A program made the position numbers and the translations under genes. A stretch of DNA of 64,000 bases, taken from the NCBI GenBank assembly GCA_022113835.1, contig JAILWY010000027.1, forward strand, positions 1,862,501 through 1,926,500, written 5' to 3'. Source of the stretch: Atopsyche davidsoni (Eukaryota; Arthropoda; Insecta; Trichoptera; Hydrobiosidae). Below, one piece after another: positions 27,101-39,100 of the stretch (the stretch's first letter is position 1; each line of letters begins with the position of its first letter). Under the pieces are notes generated by a model. That model did not search any database. It saw nothing but the letters and a program-made list of their open reading frames with translations, and had not been told where the DNA came from.

Positions 27101-30100
27101 TCCACTGCTTCTTTGCCTTGAACGCGTTCAGCCAGCGGATGTCGCCACCTGTAGGCGTGTACCGAAGACGCCGGAGAGTCAGACTCTAGATTCGCAGCTG
27201 CCAGGTTGTACCAGAAAACGGCCATGAGTGGAGATATGCCCGCCCTCGCTGCTGTCCTCTTCACAGTGCGGTGGTTCCGCTCTACGATGCCATTCCCAGA
27301 CGGCCGATAGGCCGCTCGGAATCGCCTGGACACCCCCCAAGACTCGCAGGTCTCTTCCACCTGCCGTGAGTGGAACGCTGTGCCGTTATCCATTAGCAGC
27401 TCGAGGGGTGGTCCTCGCTCCCTGAACAGTTCCTCAAGGCACCTGCTCACCTCGGCTCCGCTTTCCATCGTGATTCTCTTCCAGATTGCGAAACGCCCAG
27501 GACCGCAATCTACCAGGGTGAGGAAGGCTTCTCCGCTGAAGTGTGTCACGTCCATGGCTATTCTGACCCAAGGATCGTTCACACTCAGGTTTCCTCCCTC
27601 GTGAGTGACTGGTGCTGGATCGATGACCCTGCATCGCACACAAGAGCTGACGAGACGCTCTACTTCTTTCCTGCTCACCGACGGGTCCACCAGTCTGGCG
27701 AGACTCAGTGTTCGGTCCACTCCGAAGTGGTGAGCGTTATGCAGCTGGTCTGCCAATGCTGCGCAGGCGTGCCTCTCTTTGGATTCTGCTTGCAGCCAGG
27801 AGCTCTTCACCCTCGTGAGTGCGTCAGCCTTGTTTTCGGCCGAGCTCACTCGCACCACTGAGACCGACACGTTATAGGTGTCAATAATTTCCCTGAAGAG
27901 GGCCAATCTTCTTTTGACCAGCATCTCAGCGGCGCCAGACGTTCGCACTCTTGCATCTCTCGTCAGGGTCAAAGTCAGCCAGCTGGCAACAGTCACCGAG
28001 TCTGTCATGACTTCAATTTCCTTGAGGTTCCATTTCAGGGCCAGATTCACTCCTTTTAGTGCGGCGTCTAGCTCTGCGACGTTTATGTGGCCCACATCGT
28101 CTTTCTTGCGCAGCCATGTAGCATCTTCAATAACTTCGCCGTCAATCTCTAGGGCAATTCCGAGAGCAATCGAGCTCGCATCGCACCATACGCGGCCGCG
28201 ACAGCCGGACTTCACTGTCCATACCCCACGCACCGGGTCGTTTGCTTGGATTGCCTCGATCATCTCTTCCAGACGGCGCCGCACCCACGCTCCCACGTCA
28301 TCGTCCCAGGACTTGCCCTCGCTTCGCCTCTTTATGTAGCTGCATGCAACTCTCAGCCAGTTGCAGACCGGGAAATGACCGGTCAGACGGCCACAGATCG
28401 AGAATAACTCCCTGCGTGTCAGCTTGTCTTTTGGTGTGTCCGGAATCTGATTTCCCCTGCAGAAAAGGAGTCGACCGCCTTTGTCTCGTTCAATCTGCAA
28501 CCCAAGCACACGATTACCTTCCAGCTTTGTTGCGGGCTTGGGCAGAAGCCCAAACTTCTTCAAGTGACTCTCCACCTGGTCGACTGACACGATTGCCTCG
28601 TTCACCAGGATATCGTCCATGTAGTAGTCTGTGCCTGCCTTTATTGTGTCATCCTGGTCCAAAACATAGCCTAGAATCTTAGACATGATTTTAGGGGCAC
28701 TGCTCAGTCCGAAGCCCAGCCTCGTCAGGCAATACCGCTTGCCCTCGAACTCGACTTGCTGATGCTGCCACATGGCCTCATCTACGTGTATTTGTAGGTA
28801 GGCCGATCTGAGGTCAACTATCTTGGCGGGCTCTTGGGCCCTCCTCCAACGCCGTATCGTCTCGTCGCACACTGCTATGTCCGCTCCCGGGTGACATTCC
28901 ACAAATTTGTTTAGCTCTCTGTAGTCCAGCACCGGTCGCACTTTGTCTTTATTCTTCTGGACAACCACCATCAGTGGCAACACTCCACCTCGCGGGCCTG
29001 CCCATGGACGCAGCCAACCCTTCTTTACCCAATCCCTCACTTCGGCCTTGAAAGCCTCTTCGGCCTCCGCCCCTGCGCTGTTTTTATACCTTCCCACGTT
29101 ACACTGAAGCTCTGGCTCGGACTCTCTCCACCTCCAGCTTACTGACCACTTGCCCCCCCTGAATGCTGCCTCAAAGTCCTTATCAGCAATCCGGTGAGTG
29201 TCGGCCGCGATGGCGCCCGCCGCCACCTGCGCGCCGGCCGCTACCTGCGCCCCGGCCGCTACCTGCGCCCCGGCCGCTACCTGCGCCCCGGCCGCTACCT
29301 GCGCCCCGGCCGCTACCTGCGCCCCGGCCGCTACCTGCGCCCCGGCCGCTACCTGCGCCCCGGCCGCTACCTGCGCCCCGGCCGCTACCTGCGCCCCGGC
29401 CGCTACCTGCGCCCCGGCCGCTACCTGCGCCCCGGCCGCTACCTGCGCCCCGGCCGCTACCTGCGCCCCGGCCGCTACCTGCGCCCCGGCCGCTACCTGC
29501 GCCCCGGCCGCTACCTGCGCCCCGGCCGCTACCTGCGCCCCGGCCGCTACCTGCGCCCCGGCCGCTACCTGCGCCCCGGCCGCTACCTGCGCCCCGGCCG
29601 CTACCTGCGCCCCGGCCGCTACCTGCGCCCCGGCCGCTACCTGCGCCCCGGCCGCTACCTGCGCCCCGGCCGCTACCTGCGCCCCGGCCGCTACCTGCGC
29701 CCCGGCCGCTACCTGCGCCCCGGCCGCTACCTGCGCCCCGGCCGCTACCTGCGCCCCGGCCGCTACCTGCGCCCCGGCCGCTACCTGCGCCCCGGCCGCT
29801 ACCTGCGCCCCGGCCGCTACCTGCGCCCCGGCCGCTACCTGCGCCCCGGCCGCTACCTGCGCCCCGGCCGCTACCTGCGCCCCGGCCGCTACCTGCGCCC
29901 CGGCCGCTACCTGCGCCCCGGCCGCTACCTGCGCCCCGGCCGCTACCTGCGCCCCGGCCGCTACCTGCGCATCGGCCGCGCGCACCCCCTGAGTGCCGGC
30001 CGCGACAACGCTCGCCGCTACCTGCGCGTCGGCCGCGCGCACCCCCTGCGCGTCAATCAGAATGCCGCCCAGCTTGACAAGGGCGTCCATGCCCACTATC

Positions 30101-33100
30101 ACGTCCGTTCCAGCAAGCACGCGGTCCATGACAATGGTGTCGACTTCCACCACCCTGTCCAGCAGCTCCATTCTCACCCAAGCTGTCCCGCGGCACGCCA
30201 CTCGGCTCCCGTCGACCGCCACAATGTCGATTTTTCCTGGCGACAGCACAGGGCATAAGCCCGCGCGGATCACCGTTCGCGAGCAACCGGTATCGAGAAG
30301 CGCTCGAAAACTCCTCCCGCCGATTGTCGCCCGCACGATAGGCAGCGCCTTTAGTCCTGCCCTCGGGAGACTACCGGCGCACCAGCCTCCCGCTGACCGT
30401 TTCCCGACGGACAATTTCTGGCTATGTGGCCTTTCTTCTTGCATGTCCAGCACTCAATCTCTTTGTAATCCCGCGTGGGACGCGACCCTCCCCACTGAGA
30501 GCGGCCGCGTTGTCTCCACGCCGGAGGAACGACTGCAGGTAACGCCGTGTCTTCATGTTTTGTCGTTCGCGCACTCAGCAGTACGCGCGTCTGCCTTATC
30601 AGCTCCGTCTCGTCAGGCTCCTTGTCACCTAACCATGACTGTATTTTTTCTGATAAATCGTCGGGCAGACCCTGAATGAATTTGTACAGGATCGCGGCCC
30701 CTGACATCTTGCACGCGACGGCGAGACGCTGCACTTCTGCCATGTTCTTCTCCACGGAGGCCTGCTCTTGAAACCGCCACGTAGAAAATGCGGCGATCGA
30801 CGGTACCGGACGAGGGTTGAACGCCGTCCCGAGTGCCGCAACAAGTCTTTTTTCATTCGTGGTCACCTCGTCCGGAAGGGACATAAAAATCTGGAACGCC
30901 TCACCCTGTAGCAGGATCGGGATGCATAGCGTGAGGTCGCTCTCGCCGCACGCGTGCATCATCTTCTTGAGACGGGCGAGCCATAGCTGCCACTCGCCGC
31001 CCCACTCGTATGGCTTCACGAAGTCTTGCAGCTTCCTTTGCATCGGCTTTTCCCTGGTTTCGGCAGCTGCCGAAATAGCTTGTTGTCGTCTCTTGCTCAT
31101 TGTTACTACGTCCACTTGCGCCGGGTCTCTCCACAGTCATGTTCATCCCCCGCGCTGCATCTTAGGTGTTGCCATGCCTCTCCCAGACCATAGAGCACAA
31201 TTTTTATACAGCCTTCATACTTTTGATTGAATCTCGTGATAACTCCGATATGATCTCGCGATAATAAAGAATACATATTACGGGTGCGTAAGTCAAATTT
31301 CAACATAACTTTTAATATTCCACTATCATTGGACGAAATAAGAAAGTAATAATACCTTTTCTATTTAATACCATAGGACTGACAATTTTAAAGTAATTTG
31401 TTTCAAGTCACATTCAAGAAGTACGCGTGTAAATAACATATATCTATTTATAATAATATAACTACGCGTAAGCAGAGCCCTACGAACATTTGTAATGCTT
31501 TTCCTGAAGATTTAAAGCTATACTTAACTTTATTTTAGAAACATACATGTTTCCTGTAAATAATGTGGTAAAAAAAATCGCCCACAATGAAATAACATAA
31601 AATTCCTTTTATTAATAAAAACATTATGAAGTAAAACATTGTTAATAAAAACAGAAATTTCCACTAAAAAAATAGCTTATTTTATCATTTAAATGTGATC
31701 TACAGTTAAACCGTATCTATTTGATTTATTTTTATTTTTAAATAAATATTTTGTGTTTGGCGTAGTTTCAAAATAATTCAACACCATAACTTGATTTACA
31801 CACCATAACATTTATTTATCTATTTATATTGTATCATATTATGTTTTAAACTTTTTAAAGACACTTTATGTGCGTTTTGATAAATACTTCATTTTCCGTT
31901 TTGATGCTTTTATTACATATATATATATATATGTATGTAAATTTCATGAGAAATGTCATTGACGTCTACATACTGTATATTTTTATTTTATAAGTCAATA
32001 ATCCAGTTTCATGGGTGATTATTTTATATAAAAAGATAACGTCGTTACCAGTGACATAGTTGATTTTCCTATGGTATACATTGTAGTAATGTAAACTATT
32101 TTGACCGTTAGTAGAGGTCTAGGGTTCCATTTAATGGTGTGCAAGTCGGTCATGTTACAAATCACTATGAATTTTACATATACTGTTAATACGATCTATT
32201 TCGTTATACTATATATATCGACTCAAAATTATTAATAAAATATCAATTTCCAAATCATCGAAATTCTTAAAAACTTCAAGGCATAATATGTACTTGTACA
32301 AGAACGAGTTATGAAAAATCAAAGTTGCATTCAGGCGACTATATTGTATTTGCAAAACCTCTAAATAAAGTTTAGTTTGTATTGATAGAATAATAAATAT
32401 TTTGTTACCAGTTTAAGGGACCATACTGGTAAAAAAATCACCTGGCCAATACATCCAAGAACGAATCGATTTTTATAACTTCACATACAGTGTGTACAAT
32501 ATTTGTATCGTATAATTTTTTTTATTTGAGTTGGTGAAATATATTTGAATCATATGTTACGTTATTACGTAAGCTTTATAAAATAAAATAAAAATTATTT
32601 ACATACTTATTTCTTTGTACGCAAACTGCGACTATAGTATATCTAAAGCATAGGGTACTTTATATGAGAATATCATATCTGTAATCGAGTAACAGTAGAT
32701 ATCCGTCAATAGCTTTTACCGGTTAGAAAGAAAATTGTTTTGATATTGATACCTCTATTGGAATGTATTTCAGTAAGCAAGCGTGGATTGTTGTTTTCTA
32801 CAATTGAAATGCGTATCCGTGAACATTATAAATAATAGTCTCAATTTGATTCTTTAACGTCCTGGCAGGTAAACAAGAGACCCTGGTTCATTGAAATTCA
32901 CTATTTATTTCAAGGTATATAAATTTATTTAGCAAACCATTGAACATTATAATCCTAACGTCAACTATTGGAAAAATAATTGGTATTAACTGAGACAGTC
33001 TTACTCATTCAGCTGTACTCCTTACTTCCAGCTAATGAAGCAAATTTCAGTGGCTTTTTTCCTTTGAATTTTCGGAGTGATCAATAATAATTGAATTAGT

Positions 33101-36100
33101 TTAGATAAGTATAAAAACACGGTGAGTATGCATATCAATATTTGATATATCTAAAATAGAATAAACAGTTTTATAATACCGAGATACAAAAACGCAGCAG
33201 CTCAACGCCCGATAAAAAATATCATCTCAAAGTTTTTTTTTGGTTGATGGTCAGATCTATTATAAAATTTGTAATATTTGTTTTTAGTTAAAAAAAAAAA
33301 CATGACAAGTATTAAGTTTACAAACAGTTAAGTAGTATGTATTATCTACATCCGTCTCGTGTGGATGCTAGGAGAGACGCATTATAAGCGACATGTATTA
33401 TTGGTCAAGTAGACAAGTACTTATGTTTATATGCTTCTATTTCCGGTTGCTATAGGGATAATTATAGATATTAGGAAATGTAACGACCTACTGATGAGCT
33501 TTTGGTAGAACGGCATTGTGATGGTTGCTTAAGTAGATTAAAAGTTATGAAAGTTTACAGCTGTCATCCAATCATCATTAAATATATATATTACAAAAAA
33601 AACATTAATTAACAAATCTATCAAAGTGTGTTCAATACAGAAAATTATTTTAAATTAATGTAAATCACAAAATTCATATGCAGATTACTTCCTATAGAGT
33701 TTTTAATGCAAAAATATATGACAAATTGTACTCAACATCAATACTATCAATACTAATCAAAATATGAGTTTTCCATGAGGCAATTAAAAGCAACTCTACT
33801 CTTGAACGAGTATAATCTCGAAATGTAAAATCTTTGATTTATTTGGTATTAAGCTCGGGTGTTGGTGTTTGTATTTATATGAATCAGAAATGACATTATT
33901 GCACTTAAGAATTAAATATTAAAACAAAATATAAAATACCTTGGATGGACTTCTAGTCTCAGAACTTCTCCCCCAACTTTCAGGTTTTCTGGTATTCTTA
34001 CAAAACGAAGATATTCTCCAGGCGGGTAGAATTGGCAACCTGAAAAATTAAAAAAATATATGAAGTAAGGAACATTTACTTTGCATTCATCTTTACAATC
34101 TAACTGTGTAAAATAGTTGAAATTTCATTTTTTGGCCTTCAAAGTCTGTGGACACATACTCGTAATATATATATCATAAGGTTATATGTTTGGAGTCGAT
34201 AAGAGGTTTAGAATCACCCTGTATACAGATCATTGTACGATACCTGTAATAGAACTAATTGAATGATAAACTGAACGAAGGAGAATAATGAACTCGGCGT
34301 TGAAAGAAGTCTTTCAATTTTTTTGCCGCAGGTTTTTGCTGCTTTTTTAGATTCTCTAAATATCTCATTTAGCACGCGGGAGTTTCTATACTAAATGTCT
34401 TTCTATAAAAAATATGTAAAAAACGCACAAATTGAGAAATTATTTGTACTTAACGATACACTTTTTTTATGTTCCGGAAAAAGTCACGTTAAATTTATGA
34501 GTACTATTAATTTTGAGTGTTTTTTTTATGTATTGTAAAACTGAATAGTAAAATTATACTTGAGGTTTTAAGTTCAAGTTTTTGCGTAAACAGCTTTTCA
34601 ATGTTTAAAAATACATTTTCTTCTAATAATCTACTGTTAAAGCAATGGCGAATTTCTTAATCTGGAAATCAGTATAAGCATATAATTAAAAAATAATTTA
34701 CACTTTAGCTCAAATATTTTTGATCAGATACAATTATTTTAGAAAATATTAAATTATTTGTGATTAATTAGAAAATTAGATCAATCAGAACGTCCAAATA
34801 AGAACAAAATTACTATCTAAAATATAAATGAAGAAATAATTATAATATATTTTTTATTGCAGAATTAATTTATTTTCATAATTTTATTAAAAAATATTAT
34901 TTTAATGCATGAATAAGAGTTTAACTTATGTTCATTTTATTTATTCTTTATTTTTTAACTCTCGGATTCTTTTTGGTCTAATGGTTAAATTGAAGGATTC
35001 TGTTTATACATTATCATAAAGATGATCTGGAATAGATTGAAACAAATATTATAGATAGAAAAACAGTTAATTTTTACATATATGTTACATTGGGATATTA
35101 AATAGTTGCTGTGATAAATGTTTAAAATATTTTGAAGTACTGTGAGTAATTTAAGCATGTAAGGAATTGTAATAAAAAATATTGAATTTTCTGGAGTTCA
35201 ATGCTTATTTACAAGCAATAAAGCAGTAATGGGAAATATCAATTCGGATAATATTCTGATAAGTTTCGGAAACGTTCTATTTTAATGTGGGAAGATAAAA
35301 ATTAATGAACGACGTATTCAAACTGAAGGTTAGTAGCGTTTGGTTAATTAACACTCGAATCGATATGGTCAAAAAGTATTTTCAGTTGGTTAAGTAGTAG
35401 ATTGTCAAGGTCACCAGGTAAGCAAAACGATAAATCAAAGCCTTAATCGTGGATTCTGACGCTTTAACAATAAAGACTAGCGAGCTCAGTGATAGTGGGC
35501 GGGACTCAAAGCAATTTGTAAAGATACAGATCATCTTAATTAAAAATCTCGCAAAAATATATCATGCCTCGTGAATATCCATTAATCAGTCTTTTAATTT
35601 ACACTTTACGACTGCAAGTTTCCGATATAAATGCTGAAATAATTTTAAGGCAAAAAAATTCATTTCCATTCTATAAAAATTGAATAGACGGAATTTACCG
35701 CAAAAAAAAAAAAAAAACATACCAAGCAGAATACTTTTCTCTCAAAGGATAATTCAATAAAATTTCAAAGAAATTTAAATTTTTTACACCAATAAATTTA
35801 GAAATGAAATATTTCTTTTCTTAATTATTTAAAGACATAATTAATTAGGAACTTCTGAATTACATTATTTCACACGTTTTAACACTCCAACCCAGGCGAA
35901 AAACAATGGACATTATTATTTATTTATATTTTTAATGGAGGCAAGTTTGATTCACACAAACCAAAACAAAAACTTTCGCATAACTTTGAATTAAAAAAAA
36001 CAAAGTATTTGTCCAAATAAAGAGATAAATATATATCTGAATTTAGTATCTAATCCAGTGCCGAATACATGAGATTTTATTACTGATTTACAATGCTACA

Positions 36101-39100
36101 ACACTTGCTGTCTATTACCTGAAATATTTGTAAAAGTTGTTAATAAATAATCAATAAATTGTTAAAACACATGACGTTTATCAATTATGTGCAGTTTTTG
36201 ATTAATTTGTTGCACTTTTTATTACGACCAAGTACTTTGTAATTACAAGCTTTTAATTGTACTATGGATGGCAAATTTAGTTTTAAATTAAATTTCTATT
36301 TCATTTCTGATTAATATTTTTTATATCACGTGTATTAATGGAGATGTTTATTTAAAGTTAAAAAATCTTACGTGAAATAGAATGTGTTGAAAGTTAAATA
36401 AATATATATAGTAACAGAAGATTTTATGAAAGGGAAAGTGACGTTTTTAGGTTATTTTCTATAGCTTGAAACTGATTATTTACAGACTAATAATATACAC
36501 GGTGTATTAAACGTACTTGTACTTAAAATATAAAAGTAAAAATAAACATTTACAATGAGTTTTCATAGTTAAAATGATATCTTACCACAACCTTGGTTTG
36601 TGTTTAGGTCATATGTCAACTTTTGCATACCTAAACAAGATTTTTATTTTTTAGTAATAGAAATCGTTTAAATCAATCTTCCTGTACCTAATAAACAAAT
36701 AACAGCCTTGCAAAACAATAATATATAATTAATTTTAAATTATCCTACAACACACCTGTCAAAGCCCAATTTTTTTTTTTAACAAATTGACATGCGTTTT
36801 GAATAGGCTGTTAACAAACTCAGAGTTGATTTTACGCAAGATGGCTGAACACAATCTATTAAGCCTAAGTGATGTCCAATATGGCAGTTCAACACGAGAA
36901 ATAACATGAGCCGAGTCCGCCTCCATTCCCACATATCCAAATGGAACAATGGCAAGAGGCAAAACTGAAAGCGACCAGACTAACAAACCACTCGGTAAGC
37001 AAATTAGGCAAGTCTGTTCTGTATCGCCAATGGCGAAGATTTACTCCAAATGTACACTTGTTGAGCTTTTTTCTGGATTAATTAACGAGTTTGCTTAATC
37101 TATGGTTCGTATAGAAAGCGATTTGTTTCAATCTAGGGCTCGGAATGAAAGTGTTCTCCGAGCCCTCTCATTGTGTTATCAACGTAATTTGAGGTTTGCT
37201 CAGTGATTGATGATCAATTTTCAATGGTTTCTAACAAATTGTAAAGTACTGCGTTAAGTTTTGTGTGTCACGCATATTGAGATAAGTTTATTTTATTTTC
37301 ATATTCGATATTCACATTTGACTCAACAGAATCAGACTAAAAGAGTATTTTGGTAACAGAAATGCCTGGACAGTTGCAATGTTTGTGCGTTTACTCAGTA
37401 AATACTTCCCTTAAAAATCATGATATAATGTCCAAATGCGACTGCATTGAAAATTAATCCTTGGTTGACAGATTTCTCTTCTCATTGGATTCCCGGAGTA
37501 AAATTGTGCAGACAGGTTCTCATCCAATCATAATCAAATCAGAAAGAGACATTGGACATCGAGTGATACCATCAGTGTAGGATATAACTCATTGTTATGT
37601 CACCTAATCCAAGTGACCTATTGAGGTAACAAACAAATATGACAAGAATAATAGCCTTTATTTGCCAAGAGAGATACCCAGGTGGCAATAGATACACAAA
37701 AAAATTAGCTTCCATTTATATACTCCTCTTTAGAAAACCCCAAAGTGACAATTGTTTTACTTGTAAAATAAAAATACTCATTGAGACAGTTATCATTCGC
37801 ATTATCTATGAAGTTGAGTTTAATAGAAATTGGTAATAGAAAAGTGTATCGCAATTTGCTTCAGCCAAAATATCGCATTTCAACAAGTCTCAGTTTCTTT
37901 GGTCTGTAGATTCAGACAAGGTGATAATTTAATTCCCATGCAATTTAACATTTCATAATGTAAGTCAATGGCGTATTTACATAATACTCGTACATATGTC
38001 AGACGTGATCTATAGAACGCAGTATGTTGTTAGTATGACAAACCTTGCTGCAATATATGTTGATCTTTAGATACGTATGGCCACTTTGTATTCATTTTGG
38101 GAGATTTTCGGCTATGATATCACTGGGCGGTGAGAAATCTCCGCAAGGCCTAAGAATTTGACAAGATATCATGATCGATTTGACATATTCAATTCTATTA
38201 TTTCCACTGTGGAAGGCTATTTCGAAAATCCGGGAAGATTGAGATCTATGAAACTCGGTTTTTCGCCTTTGTGGATTTTTTTAGTCTCCAAGATCAAGCC
38301 TTTCTATATGTAGCCTCTGACCGATGCGATCGATCAAAACTAAGCCACTTCATAAATGAAAATGATTGCGATACTTAAAACAATGATTTACCTTTAATGG
38401 TGAACTCTAATACATATTTATTTATTTTTGATTTTGTCTAAATTTTATTGTTTGTACTACCTTCACATGAGTAGTACAAAATCACACCTTTCCTTATTAC
38501 CTGTACTACATACCATTGATTTAAGCCCATAAACGTATGTATCAAGTATTTATAACGAAATATTTTAAAATGAAATTAAATTAAACTGATGAAATAACAA
38601 AAATCATCAAGAGGTAACCAAATTTAATTTCAAGCGATCAAAAAAATGGATAACAGAGATGTGTATTAAAAAACTGAAACATTTTTTTAATTATATTTAT
38701 TAATTTAAGCACATATATTCTTGAATGTATGTTGATGTACAAATACATAATTTTTTTACAATTTTATATAGCGTTTGAGGTGGGTTTATAAAACATGATT
38801 TACGATCTTACAAACAATTTATCTTCAAGCCGTATTTTGAATTCATACGTACTAGCAAGTGCTAGATGAATTGGGTTTTGCACAGTGCAAATCCACGGTA
38901 AGCACCTGCCTTTTTCATTAATTAGAGACAAAAATAAGTGTGACGGATGATAAGAATTTTAAAATACATTTTAATTTCACTTTAAATACTTTCGCGTCGC
39001 CTGGAAACGGGCTCAGAGACTATTTGTTTTCTCATATGGAATGTGGCCTGTTGGACTGTATGCGCAGGTAGCCGAGAAAAGCGGTCGCTCGACTTCCCAC

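Larger units (their letters stand above)
26641..31199 (-). mobile_element. Intact Ty3/Gypsy-type LTR retrotransposon, 4,559 bp
   Basis: Two identical 119-bp LTRs (TG...CA), a 5-bp ATTTT duplication, and gag and pol on the minus strand with a -1 frameshift between them. Domain order is gag (zinc knuckle), protease, RT, RNase H, integrase, with no envelope gene. This order fits Ty3/Gypsy (BEL/Pao shares it); the clade is not certain. The element is GC-rich compared with its AT-rich surroundings and points in the same direction as the host cadherin gene. LTR identity and open frames indicate a recent insertion. Confidence 0.9.
22656..33939 (-). other. 11.3-kb intron of the cadherin gene, transposon-rich
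   Basis: It contains the Penelope-like palindrome (24040-26006) and a complete LTR retrotransposon (26641-31199). Family B repeat tails lie at 23205-23295 (plus), 23815-23900 (minus) and 26024-26090 (minus). From 31205 to 33939 it is plain AT-rich sequence, with a short TA microsatellite near 31918-31933. The two large elements account for about 6.5 kb of the intron. Confidence 0.7.

Noticed and set aside
29235..29970. CRISPR-like array
   Set aside because: Units are directly adjacent with no spacers, within a retrotransposon coding frame in a eukaryotic context.
29163..30258. Three long plus-strand open frames (up to 354 codons) with RYLRPG, PLPAPR or AATCAP repeats
   Set aside because: An 18-bp repeat without stop codons leaves all frames open; they are shadows of the minisatellite in pol.
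34975..35000. tRNA gene suggested by 'tggtctaatggtta'
   Set aside because: Box A-like only; no box B or foldable cloverleaf follows.
36759..36986. Possible signal-peptide exon of the cadherin (hydrophobic VWSLSVLPLAIVPFGY)
   Set aside because: No donor of phase 1 and no continuation fits the next exon; it also lies 3' of the better candidate at 45943-46206.
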